DNA of 56,256 nucleotides. Origin: Chara braunii (taxonomy: Eukaryota > Streptophyta > Charophyceae > Charales > Characeae). The translations under genes were made by a program, and so were the position numbers. How positions within the stretch are numbered: position 1 is the first letter of the stretch; each line of letters opens with the position of its first letter. Location: the NCBI GenBank assembly GCA_003427395.1, contig BFEA01000343.1, forward strand, positions 1,459,381-1,515,636. Direction: 5' to 3'. The notes beneath the pieces are model-generated. The model had not been told where the DNA came from. It was given only the letters and a program-made list of their open reading frames with translations, and did no database searches. This document shows, one piece after another, positions 20,937-31,135 of the stretch.

Positions 20937-22238
20937 GTGCTTGATGACCGCAAGTACGTCAAGTGGGCAGGTGATTTGGGAGACGTATCAATGTTTCCTT
21001 CGATGAAGGAGAATGTAGAAGCGAGGAGAGTGAGGCCGAGTAAGGGAAAGGAGCCGGTTAAGAGTCAGAGCATCAGGATAACTTTCGAAGGAGATATGGC
21101 AGCTGCACCCATAAGGGTGGCAGCAACGAAGTCGGCGAGACGCTCTGCATCGAGGAAGACTGACACAGATTATGTGATGGCGGAAAAGGACGGACAGCGG
21201 ATCGATGGAGAAGAGGTTATTCTTTCACCACGAAAGCGGGGAGTGAAGAAGTTCTTGATGAAGAGTTCGCTGGATGATATTGACACGGTCGAGCCACTGA
21301 GACGGGCCCTTCGGCAGCCCATGCAATATTCTATACTAGAATATCTGGCTGCATCCAAGTCGGCTCGAGACGAGTTACATACGATTACACGAAAGTCTCG
21401 CATTCCACTATCAGAGGAGGTTCAGGTGACCCCTAACGCGGATGCTCCTACTGTAGCAGTATCGGAGGTGACCGCAAGAGCAGATCGCATGGCGACAGTT
21501 CTTCTTAATGGGATGGAAGGCGTGCCTCCGGACAAGTTTTACATACTTGGTAGTGGGACCGTGGAGGCGATCCTAGACGACGGAGCGGTTCTAGATGCTG
21601 TGATCGATAATGGCAGTGAGGCTGTCATCATAGACGAGGATCTGGCAGAGCGAGTTGGTCTGGGGCTCGATAGGACATACTTATTCGAAATAGAGACGGC
21701 TGATGGGAGGAAGCAACAGATCACAAGAGTTTGTCACAAGGCAGCCATAGAGGTTCAAGGAGTACAAATGACCATGCCAGTCTTTGCAGTCAAGAACTGC
21801 AGCTCCGACCTGCTCTTGGAGCGGACATGGCTGAGCCATGTGCATGCAGTGACGATAGAGCGATCAGACGGGAGCCAGACGCTATCCATTAAGAAGCTAG
21901 ATGGGACTCGGGTTATGATTGAGACGGTGGAGCCTCGAGACCCGAGAAACAGAGCAGCTCTCGCTGTGGGTGCTGGGCCCAGTGATCGGATTAAGTCATT
22001 ACCTATCTCCAGCCGCACGGTACGATTTCGCGAGAAGAAGTATGGACCTCTGCTCACGGAAGGAGAAGGCCGGATTATAGAAGTGGAGGATTTAGGGAGC
22101 CGACTGGTAGTGGATGGCAACTCGTATCCAAAGGAGTCAGATGAGGAATTTGGTGGCATAGTATCTGTATCTTTTTTAAGGGCACAGCCCCCTATGGGGG
22201 GCAGTCTAAGCGGCACAAGAGAGTGGCTCAGAAAGTAA
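20937..22238 (+). CDS. Element B protease region (retropepsin with DNG triad)
   Basis: An open frame of 433 codons that continues from the gag zinc knuckle. The retropepsin core is at about 21530-21880: the catalytic segment is VIDNGSEAVIIDEDL (Asp codon at 21606), followed by LFEIETADGRKQQITRV and a second-strand segment SSDLLLERTWL. The usual Asp-Ser/Thr-Gly is Asp-Asn-Gly here; element C has Asp-Asp-Gly, so a non-canonical residue may be normal for this lineage. It would process Gag-Pol. The frame ends at 22236-22238 after a run of six G (about 22195-22200), where an indel would restore the path to RT. Confidence 0.75.
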   Translation: MLDDRKYVKWAGDLGDVSMFPSMKENVEARRVRPSKGKEPVKSQSIRITFEGDMAAAPIRVAATKSARRSASRKTDTDYVMAEKDGQRIDGEEVILSPRKRGVKKFLMKSSLDDIDTVEPLRRALRQPMQYSILEYLAASKSARDELHTITRKSRIPLSEEVQVTPNADAPTVAVSEVTARADRMATVLLNGMEGVPPDKFYILGSGTVEAILDDGAVLDAVIDNGSEAVIIDEDLAERVGLGLDRTYLFEIETADGRKQQITRVCHKAAIEVQGVQMTMPVFAVKNCSSDLLLERTWLSHVHAVTIERSDGSQTLSIKKLDGTRVMIETVEPRDPRNRAALAVGAGPSDRIKSLPISSRTVRFREKKYGPLLTEGEGRIIEVEDLGSRLVVDGNSYPKESDEEFGGIVSVSFLRAQPPMGGSLSGTREWLRK

Positions 22239-22362
22239 AGCCAGCAGCAGTGGGCCGCGAGCGATCTGCGCTCGAAGGGATATCGGAAGGAGAGATCGCG
22301 GAGGAAATTAAAGAAAGGAAAAAAAAGAGCCGCAGCGCCTAACGGAAGAGAGGATAGTAAGA

Positions 22363-23433
22363 ATGGACATTGGAGATGGAAATCTAACCCCACAGGAGCG
22401 GGAACGTGTCATAGAAGGCTTAAAAACGTACGATAAGGCCATAGCTTTCAGTAACGCCGAGCGCGGAAGGGTGGACCCTCGTTACGCTAAACCAGCGTGG
22501 ATTTACACGATTCCACACGTTCCATGGAATGACGCAGGGTGGAAATACGCCCAGAAGGAGAAGGAGGACTTAATCGCTTTCCTGAAAGAGAAGATAGCTT
22601 CTCATGTAGCAGAGTCATCTGACAGCGCTTATGTTAATTGATGGTTCTTCCTACGAAAATGGAATGGCAAGATCCGGTGGATCCAGGACCTGCAGAAGAT
22701 CAATGCGGTGACGATCCGGGACGTAGGCTCTGTGCCTCATGCCGACTTACTGGCTGAAGGCGCCGCGGGCAGGTCAATTTATTCGGTCTGTGATCTGTTC
22801 TCAGGTTATGATGAGGTACCCCCTGATCCCAGGGACAAACACCTCGCGGCTATGCACACACCTTTGGGACTAATTCAGATGATGGTCGTCCCTATGGGTT
22901 GGACTAATGGGGTAGCCGTATTTCAGAGAGCCATGGTAGCCGTCCTTAAGGACTTCATTCCTGACAAGGTTGAAGTTTTTTTGGATGACTTCCCTATAAA
23001 AGGACCAGTAGAGAAAGATGAGACAAAAGTTTTACCAGGAGTTAGGAGATTCGTCGAGCAGCACCTAACCGATATTTGCGTGATACTCGAGCAGTTAGAC
23101 GATGTAAATTTGACGGTCAGCGGAACAAAGAGCCGATGGGCCGTCTCGACTACAAAGATTTTGGGCTTTATCTGCGACTCGAGAGGACGCCGAGCGGATC
23201 CTCCGAAGCGAGACAAACTCCTAAACTGGTCGTCGCCGTTGCATAGTGCTACCAAGGTCCGGCAGTTTCTGGGGGTGGTCAGCTACTGGCAGATTTTCAT
23301 ACGGAGGTATGAAGAGAAGGCTCAGCCTTTGAGGCTGCTCCTTCGGAAGACTGGGAAATTCTACTTGGATTCTTCTCAGGAACTCGCAATGCAAGAGCTT
23401 AAAGATGAATTTAAGGAAGGGGGACGCGTATAG
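22363..23433 (+). pseudogene. Element B reverse transcriptase (FLDD active site)
   Basis: RT of element B, read from about 22330 with ATG 22363. The first part ends at TGA 22639-22641, just before WFFLRKWNGKIRWIQDLQK, and the same frame continues to 23433. Motif A is SVCDLFSGYDEVPPDP (about 22783), and the substrate loop is VVPMGWTNGVAVFQRAM (about 22888). The active site is FLDD at 22978-22989, with Phe instead of the usual Tyr. LTVSGTKSRWAV and LGFICDSRGRRADP follow, then a connection domain with VRQFLGVVSYWQIFI. The preceding frame is reached through a homopolymer A tract near 22318, another likely indel site. Confidence 0.85.
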
Positions 23434-23436
23434 GGC

Positions 23437-23670
23437 ATGCCGTTCTTTGACGATGAGGCCAAGAGACCCTTCGTGATATCCACGGATGCTGGACCTTGTT
23501 CAGTTGGTGGTCTGCTATCTCGGAAGGACGCTGAAGGAAAGGAGAGACCGTTAAGATTTGAGAGTAGAACACATAATACTGCTGAGCGTAACTACAGTCA
23601 ATTCAAGAAGGAAGTGTTAGCTGTTCTGCGGTGTCTAGACACGTTCAGACACTATATCTACGGACGACGG
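23437..23670 (+). pseudogene. Element B RNase H, first part
   Basis: It continues the RT frame after a TAG (23431-23433). The first catalytic Asp is in VISTDAGPCSVGG, then PLRFESRTHNTAERNY and the Glu-bearing helix FKKEVLAVLRCLDTFRHYIYG. The frame is cut after codon CGG at 23670, where element C inserts. The remainder starts at 42306. Confidence 0.85.
23667..23670. repeat. Target-site duplication of element C, left copy (ACGG)
   Basis: ACGG precedes TGTCGAGCGC at 23671 and recurs at 42305-42308 after the other end of element C. The RNase H codons of B resume there. Confidence 0.85.
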
Positions 23671-24682
23671 TGTCGAGCGCATCGGGCCCCGCGCGAGCCA
23701 GGGCCCTCCCGGCCGCGTCACGCAGGAGAATCTTAGACTTTCAACGTTTTAGAGACAACTCGGGGACGACACGGTAACCCGCGTCGACCCTTCGCCACTC
23801 CGACCGCGTGCGCCAGTTGTACATCCCGCGGTCCCCTACGACAAGACAGGTTTTCGCGGGGCACAACTTACCTTCCCTAAGGGGCTGTCACCACCCTTAG
23901 GGGCGTATCCCTACCAAGCTACCGACCCGCATGCGAAAGCTTTTATAATGCAATTGCAGAGGTAGGCCGATCGAGGAGGCTGATCTCCCAGGAATCGGAC
24001 CGACGTTGGTCGACTAGGACGTGATATTCCAAGCGTAAGAAAACCTCAATCAATCCTAGTCCCTTCTTCCAAAGACAATCAAAAGTTAAATATCAAAGGA
24101 AGACTCAGGTCAACGTAAGCTGACATATATTATGAGATCAACTTATATGTAATACAATCATGCATACCATTCGTCCCGATCAATTTGACAAGGGTTGATT
24201 TTACTTTCATCCAACGACGACACACGTGAGTTGACTCGCCTTCTCACATCACTTATCAACAAAAGGACAAAAGCATGACTTATACACGATGCGAAGCTCA
24301 AAAGGCATCCGACTAAAGTACCTACACTCTACTTGTCAGACGGTTGGACTGTCACGACTTTTTCGACTTGATAAGATGCGTTGCCAAGTTCTTTCATTCC
24401 ACCGCATGCTGACTGCAAGCAAAGAAATGCGAATATCCCAAACCTCAAGTAGAGCTAGCATCACACTTTTCTAGCGATGACGTCACTACCTTTCTAACTT
24501 TGGTGTGAATGTCATTTGCAAGTAGTCCGGCTACCACTTATTGAGTCAGTACTCGACTTGAACGACCGAACGTTGAATCCCTCAGTAAGGTCAAGGATCC
24601 ATTTTCAAATTTTGTTGGTCGCTTTGTCCTCCTGAGCAATGATTACTTTTTCTGTCTCACGAATGATGAACTACCAGTCTGC

Positions 24683-25207
24683 NNNNNNNNNNNNNNNNNN
24701 NNNNNNNNNNNNNNNNNNNNNNNNNNNNNNNNNNNNNNNNNNNNNNNNNNNNNNNNNNNNNNNNNNNNNNNNNNNNNNNNNNNNNNNNNNNNNNNNNNNN
24801 NNNNNNNNNNNNNNNNNNNNNNNNNNNNNNNNNNNNNNNNNNNNNNNNNNNNNNNNNNNNNNNNNNNNNNNNNNNNNNNNNNNNNNNNNNNNNNNNNNNN
24901 NNNNNNNNNNNNNNNNNNNNNNNNNNNNNNNNNNNNNNNNNNNNNNNNNNNNNNNNNNNNNNNNNNNNNNNNNNNNNNNNNNNNNNNNNNNNNNNNNNNN
25001 NNNNNNNNNNNNNNNNNNNNNNNNNNNNNNNNNNNNNNNNNNNNNNNNNNNNNNNNNNNNNNNNNNNNNNNNNNNNNNNNNNNNNNNNNNNNNNNNNNNN
25101 NNNNNNNNNNNNNNNNNNNNNNNNNNNNNNNNNNNNNNNNNNNNNNNNNNNNNNNNNNNNNNNNNNNNNNNNNNNNNNNNNNNNNNNNNNNNNNNNNNNN
25201 NNNNNNN
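24683..25207. other. Assembly gap (N)
   Basis: A run of 525 N inside the 3' LTR of C. Confidence 0.99.
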
Positions 25208-26049
25208 TCAACCCTTTATTGCCTGGCGTCAAGGCGAACCTAGACGAAGAAGGAGATCATAGAGAAGAAAACCATTCAGATGGAAGGGCATAGATAGAGA
25301 GGAACATTCGGAAAAGAATGGGTAACCTCGGAAAAAATTTATATCCGATTCACTTTTTCTCCTTTGTGTGATCGCTCCGTTTCTCGTCGTCTACTGTTTT
25401 CCCATCCCTTCACCATACACATAAGTGAGTGACAAAAAAAAAACAATCATCATCCCTTCGCTTCCACTACCATGATCAGATCTCTCCCTCTTTTTTCTTT
25501 TTTTTTTCTTTTTCGGGCATTCGTCGACTTACCTGCACATCAGATCAGACAAACAAGTTCAAAACCAACACAATGCAAACCCATTCTCAGGTCAGACTCT
25601 CGTTCACACGCGCATGCACACATCTCCTCTACCTTTTCAATGAACGCTCAAAGAACAGGGTCAAGCAAGTGTGGGTTCACACAGGTGTGAAGAGGACTGA
25701 GTCAGTTTAACTGACCTTGAGTGAAGCTCAACCAAAGATAGCATACGGCCCACTCAAGAAAGTCGTATAAACCACATTCCAAATGAGAAGATCGCCGCAG
25801 TAGACTGTCAGAAAAGTGATTCACACCACTCCCTCAAGGATCGCCCACTGACACGCAATCCCCTCAGTGCCTCAGCGCTGTCACCACTAGCTACCCGTAC
25901 CACTATGTTACCACTGTGTCGAGGCGTCGCCGCCTGCAATATGCGGACAACATGACATCAACACCACCTCAAAGCGCACCCCCTCTTGATGACACTCCTC
26001 AAAATTGTTGTTGGCGCCGTAAAACCGGACAGCACAACCACACCACCAC

Positions 26050-26215
26050 TAAAAGAAACACCGCTGTTATCACAAAATTTCGGCAGCGCTTCCGCGTCAC
26101 CGCTGAAAAACCCAGCTGCCGCCGCAAAATTTCGGCAGCGCTTCCGCGTCACCGCCGAAAAAACATAGCCGTCGCCGCAAAATTTCGGGAGCGCTTCCGC
26201 ACTACCGTAGCTACA
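26050..26215. repeat. About 60-bp repeats with CAAAATTTCGGCAGCGCTTC
   Basis: The 20-base motif CAAAATTTCGGCAGCGCTTC with following CGC occurs three times here (last copy with one change) and twice in the right LTR (37728-37810). The copy-number difference shows the LTRs have changed since insertion. A plus-strand frame (25916-26512) spans it and is broken in the right LTR, so I do not call a gene. Confidence 0.7.
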
Positions 26216-26463
26216 CCCGCTGTCGTCACCGCGTTGAACGAACAACACCTCCCCTACGCTCCACCGGGTGCAGCGACAGCTATGGCTGCCCTCACTCTCA
26301 TGCTCCCTGCAGACCTCCAGCACTTCTCTCTCTCTCTTTACCTCGCTGAGATGGCGGCTATGGCTGTGTTCCACAACTATGGCCACCTCCAGCAGTCATC
26401 CCCTCTCTCTCTTGCAGGCCTCCACTCAGCTCCTTCTCACTCCACCAACGGCTCCTCCTCCAG

Positions 26464-26764
26464 CAGCCAGCATTCACCCAAGCGTAATGCCAGCAGCACC
26501 AGCCACAAATGAATGCTGGCTGGCTGGCTGCTGGCTTGTTTTATAACTGGCTGGAGGCTGTGGGCAGCTGCTTTACCCCCAGCCAAAACTCGAAGTGAGG
26601 CCTGACCCTTGATCTCAGATCAAGTGCTGAGAAACTCGATGTTCCCCTAGGGGAACCAAGTTCCTGGCCTTGGTAATGCATCTGGCCGCCACCCCCGGCC
26701 AGGCGCAGCCCCAACTGGCCGTATAGAGCTAGGTAGAGCAGACTGTTGAAGTTCAACAGTCTGC
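26464..26764. repeat. Cluster of long palindromes in LTR of C
   Basis: Three strong inverted repeats lie within 300 bp: CAGCCAGCATTCA/TGAATGCTGGCTG (26464-26522), the 16-bp palindrome GTTCCCCTAGGGGAAC (26641-26656) inside a larger stem, and GCAGACTGTTGAA/TTCAACAGTCTGC with a one-base centre (26738-26764). The right LTR repeats them, the last one exactly at 38348-38374. They predict a highly folded transcript on either strand. Confidence 0.8.
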
Positions 26765-27168
26765 AGTCACCTCAGGATCCAGATGCTTCTACTGCTGCAT
26801 CTGGTCCTGCATCGTGAATAAATTCGCGACTCCCTTTTTTTTTTTTTTTTCCCAACCCTTTTCTTTCCTTCCTTTCTCCCCTCTGCACCTCTTCATAAGG
26901 TGCCCGCACCTAGGCACAAGTAGTGCCAGGTTCGGGCGGCCTTTGGACAGCTGCTGCCTGTTTTACGAGCAGGCGGAACTGTTCACGACCAGGGGGGAAA
27001 ATAAAATTTTAAAGGAAATTACAAAAAGGGAAATAACAAAAAGGAAAATAACAAAAAGAAAAAAAACAAGAAAAGAACGGAAAAGAAAAAAAAAAGAACA
27101 ACTCTAACCTTCCTTTCTTGTATGTAGCCTCTTAAGGGGTGCATACCCTCGCGCTTGTATCCGCTGAT

Positions 27169-27220
27169 GGCGGTCGGGGCACAACCCCCTGATGAGTCGG
27201 TGCAAGTCCGACGAAATGAC
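27169..27220 (+). ncRNA. Hammerhead ribozyme-like motif 1 (3' LTR of C)
   Basis: Order on the plus strand: GGTC (cleavage would follow C27175), stem I hairpin GGGG/CCCC, the core CTGATGA (27189-27195), stem II GTCGG/CCGAC with a 7-base loop, then GAAA (27213-27216). Core spacing matches the hammerhead fold. Stem III is weak: the base after GAAA is T instead of C. It is opposite in strand to the gag-pol of C. Confidence 0.6.
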
Positions 27221-27323
27221 CAAGCAGTCACTTCCTCCCCTTTCTCTCTCTGGGACTCCTTCATCACGCCTGTATACAGCCGCATTCGTGCGGCTGATTC
27301 AGTCGTCTCTGTCATCCAGCCGA

Positions 27324-27376
27324 TGGCTGTCGAGGTCCAACCTCTTGATGAGTCGGTGGAACCCCGACGAAACTGT
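27324..27376 (+). ncRNA. Hammerhead ribozyme-like motif 2 (3' LTR of C)
   Basis: CTGTC ends at 27331 (presumed cleavage), stem I GAGGT/ACCTC with a CCA loop, then TTGATGA (27345-27351, one change from CTGATGA), stem II GTCGG/CCGAC with a 7-base loop, and GAAAC (27369-27373). Stem III is CTGT against ACTG, one mismatch; the right LTR has perfect ACAG. It lies 156 bp from motif 1. Confidence 0.6.
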
Positions 27377-27544
27377 TTGGCACATTTTGCATTTGCCCGT
27401 TCATTCGAAACGAACGGGTACTAAAAAGAAAAAAAGAAAAGAAAACAAAAATCTAAACCAAATCTTAAAAGGGAAATCTAAAAAATCTAAGCAAAATCTA
27501 ACAAAGGAAAAAACCCATAAAAGAAAAAAAAACAAGGAAAAACC

Positions 27545-29365
27545 TGTTGCAGGCGCCCGTTGGAAGCAATACAAGGGGAAGTTTTTAAAAGACCTCGCAA
27601 AACATATTACATAATCATAATATCTCTGGAATTAACCCAGATTTTACATACTTATACGTGATGAACGACGTTCCGGCCGTTCATTTTTCTTTCCTTGTCT
27701 AATCTTCTGGATACCCTTCTTATGAAATACTCCGTGCAGACTTCATTACCGTCAACAAGAAGGGCTTACTTTCAAGCCTTTAATAATTCTTTCGAACCTT
27801 CCTTCGAAAGCACTTTCATTAAGTCACGAGTTGGAATGGGGTCAGAAATAACCTCTGACAGGCCTTTCCCCGGAATTTGGAATCCACCGCCGGCGTTACC
27901 CAGCCTGAGGAGTTACAAGAACCTTTTAGAAGAATGATCCCAGCATCATCCCACTGGCGGCCACTCATCTTTCCTTTTGTCTCTCATAGATGAATCAGGC
28001 TTATCCCCCTGATGGGACTATCTTCAGGCTATAACTCCCTGTCTAGGTCTCGTCAGTCTTAACCCCCTGCGCGTCTTTCGTCATACAACACATACTCCCA
28101 GGAATTTAACCTGGGCCTCTCATGTTCGTGGGGTGCATTCCTAACACCTCAGCATGTCTCTCGCTGCCTGGAGTTTTAACCCGGACTCCCCACTAAACAC
28201 AAGGGTACTCACACTATGCTATAGCATGTGCCGACACCATCCCAGAGAGAAATCACCCTTTTCAAAAGTCTTTGTCCAGTCCGGCTAATTCCCACTCCAA
28301 CTTAATTGTCATGCACGATTTATCTCCTACATGTATTGTAAATGCGTCGAGGAGTGGTGTAATCCATAGAGGATAACATCTCGACGTCAAGCCCCACTTT
28401 AGACTCGAGCCTCACCACTTTCCCTCCGATTCCAGTGTCATACATCCGTTAGTACCCTACCTGCAAGTTTGAACTACCTCTCCCTTATGACCTAAGCTGA
28501 TCAGACTCGGCCATAAAGTCGAGACGACCCCATTCACCACAAAAGAAAAGGTGATCAATCTTTCCCTCATGGCGAGTGCTAATCGTCACCCTCACAAGCA
28601 AGGTTCCAACAAACATATTACCACCTTCCTCCCTTTCGACGATAGTGTAGTCATCCTCCCCGAAAGGAAGGATAACAGCATCCCACTATGGACCAGGAAC
28701 AAAGTTCCGGCCCAGGCCTCACCACTGTCTACGGGGCTCACAACATTAGGATTCCTCACTTCGTGACAATCAAAACAATATCAAGTCGTAAGGCATGACG
28801 AGCAATCGAATCACATGTCTGACGAATAGCATGTGTTAAGTCAGGCATACGACCCAAGTACAGATCATCTCCTTAGACTTGTACTTACAAATCTCGTATT
28901 TATAACCACATACACGGAGTTTCATAGGAATTTCAAGTTTTTCATTCTTTCACATATGAGATGAATACTTTAACAATATAAGCATCCATCAGCTATTTCA
29001 CAATATACTTCTCGCAATGAATATCCACTCGTGATAAAAATCTCACAAGGCCCTTTGGTATCACTCTTTTACTTTACAACCAGTATCCAATACCTCTTAT
29101 GCATAGAGACAATTGTGAGAAAAATATCATAGTCATTTTACAATTGTCTATGGCAGTTTGACACAAATCAATTATTACAAAATAACAGGAGTCACAATCC
29201 CGTTGATAACCTTTCAACTTCCATACTTTTATTAATACTTTACAATTTTCTTGGTTAGCCTAAGACAAATGTCAGAACCAACTGAACCACAATACAAAAG
29301 CAAGAAAGTTTTTAAAATTGATGCCACCAACCACCTCCTCTACCCTTCTTTTCTAAAAGTTTTCA
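27545..29365. other. Region between pol of C and shared LTR, no gene
   Basis: About 1.8 kb without a supported reading frame on either strand. It is not found next to the other LTR, whose corresponding outer part (39125-42304) is different. It contains a few degenerate phrases (ATTTAACCTGGGCCTC and TTTAACCCGGACTCC near 28100-28180). It could be the outer LTR part of a recombinant element, or a 3' untranslated internal region. Confidence 0.4.
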
Positions 29366-31135
29366 CTAAACTCTTGGGATAAACTTTCGTAAATGTGCAC
29401 CCGATACCCAATTCCTACCCCGAGATCCATCCAACTCTTCTATTTCGTATGCCCCATTTTATGTTTTCCTAGTGATCCGATATGGTCCCAACCACCGACT
29501 GTCTAATTTTCTGGACCACTGTTCTTCTAGCGACATATCATACAACAAGACGATGTCTCCCACTTCCAACGACTTTTTTCGTACACGTGGCCTCTTGTCC
29601 CATCTTTCCTTGTCAGCCTGCCTGCTTTCAGAAGTAGAGACAACCGCATCCTCAATCCGTTCTTCAGTCGCCATGATCTGTCTTGCCCTCAATTCCAATA
29701 ACTCTGCCGTGGAAAGTTTCGTTTCCACATCCTATTTTTGCCAAGTGGTCAGGAAACTCTCAATTGGAAAAGTCACATGCCGTCCAAACCATAATGTGAC
29801 GGGAGCATACCCAGTTGTTCGCTTGATGGTAACATTCTCAACGAAAAAGGCTGCCCTCAAATAAATTGGCCATCTTGATGGTTCCCCCTTGCACCATTTA
29901 GCCAATAAGTTAGACAAGGTGACATGTCCTCGTTCCACGGGTGCATTGGCCTGGGGATGCGCTCTCGTCGTACAACTGAAACTTACCCCAAGTCTCTTCA
30001 AAAGCGTTCGCACCTCCTTTGCTCGAAACTCGCCTCCTCGATCCATAACAATCTCTTGAATAAATGGATAACGGAGGTAATATTCCTCAATGCACTCCGT
30101 CAAAACTGATCCAGTACGTTCGCGAATAACACGACCATCAACGAACCCAGTCAAATTGTCTCGTACGTCAAAGATATATCTGTACCCATTTATCCCGGGT
30201 GGCATTATCAAGAGATCCAAATGCACCACTGCGCCCGGTTCTGCCACATAACATGGATTTAGAGGTTCGAGGTAGTGGATGTTAGACCTCTGTNGACAAG
30301 GGAAACAAAATTTACAAAAGTCAATCACCATCTTGCTCATCCCTTCCCAGAAATAGAGACGTTGGATCTTGTTCAGAGTTACCCGCGCAGACCTATGCCC
30401 GCCGGCTACCCCATCATGTAGAGCAGCAATCACATCCAACTGTCTGGAGGTTCCGCATACCACCCTCTTTGAGACACCATCAGCAGCCTTCTTAAAGAGA
30501 TGACCGTCACGAACAACGAATCCTTTGTTTTTCTCTCGTACAACCGGATCAACCTCACTTTCGTCCAATTCCCCATTCAACCACATGCCTATTTTCTTAT
30601 ATTCCTCTTCGTACTCCTTTTCTTTAAACGCTTCTTTGACCTCACTGTCTCCTTCCTCCGCATTCATTAACCTCAGGCGATCCTCATGAACCAACAAGTT
30701 CATGATACTTGACATTCTTCCAACGGTCTTGAAAGCGTCATCAGCCTGCGTATGGCCCTGTTCAATCGTTAGTGGATCAAGCATAAGGTCGATGTCATCG
30801 GTCAAAGTCCGCCTCATCATTTCCTCTGCGGTTTGCTCACCCCATGGATCCTCCTCAATGAAAGGTTCCTCCATCACGAGCTCTGAACGTACCTCGTGAC
30901 AAGTGAGGGCATTCCATATTGATTTCCCATGCCGAGTGGCCCCATCTGTCAGGTAGGCAAGAGAGTTAATACTCAATCTCGACTCCTCCTCCTTCAGAAA
31001 GACATCAACCGAAACTGATTCTTCTGCCTGATCCGATTCTGGATCCCATTCAACCCGACTCAGCCCATCAGCACGGTTCTGACTCCCCGAAATCCGCTCA
31101 ATTTTAAAGTCAAACATCCAAATATAAGTCAACCA
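29366..31135 (-). pseudogene. Element C RNase H end and integrase
   Basis: Reading leftwards: RNase H tail (LTYIWMFDFKIERISG, NRADGLSRVEWD), an acidic linker, the zinc-binding HHCC domain (LHDGVAGGHRSARV ... CKFCFPC) and the catalytic core. The core has Asp in VVHLDLLIMPPG, Asp in IVMDRGGEF and Glu in NAPVERGH, all present. A TLWFGRHVTFPIESF segment and a C-terminal domain ending near 29366 follow. Stops: TGA at 31136-31138 just upstream (CGA to TGA) and TAA at 29459-29461 (CAA to TAA). One N at 30294 hides a base near the zinc site. It would insert the element DNA; no chromodomain is seen. Confidence 0.85.

Larger units (their letters stand above)
23671..27544 (-). repeat. Element C 3' LTR, part shared with the 5' LTR
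   Basis: It matches 35204-39124 with about 8 percent mismatch by eye in the first 200 bases, plus a 79-bp stretch present only in the right copy near 35500-35580. It holds an N gap, a Pro/Ser-rich frame with 60-bp repeats (26050-26215), several long palindromes and two hammerhead-like motifs. The match stops at 27544, within an 18-bp sequence that is inverted in the other copy. Confidence 0.8.

Noticed and set aside
24639-25262. Open frames spanning runs of N
   Set aside because: They exist only because N cannot encode a stop.
25916-26512. Plus-strand frame of 198 codons in the LTR of C as a gene
   Set aside because: The right LTR copy is broken after about 66 codons and differs in repeat number, so it is not kept as a coding unit.
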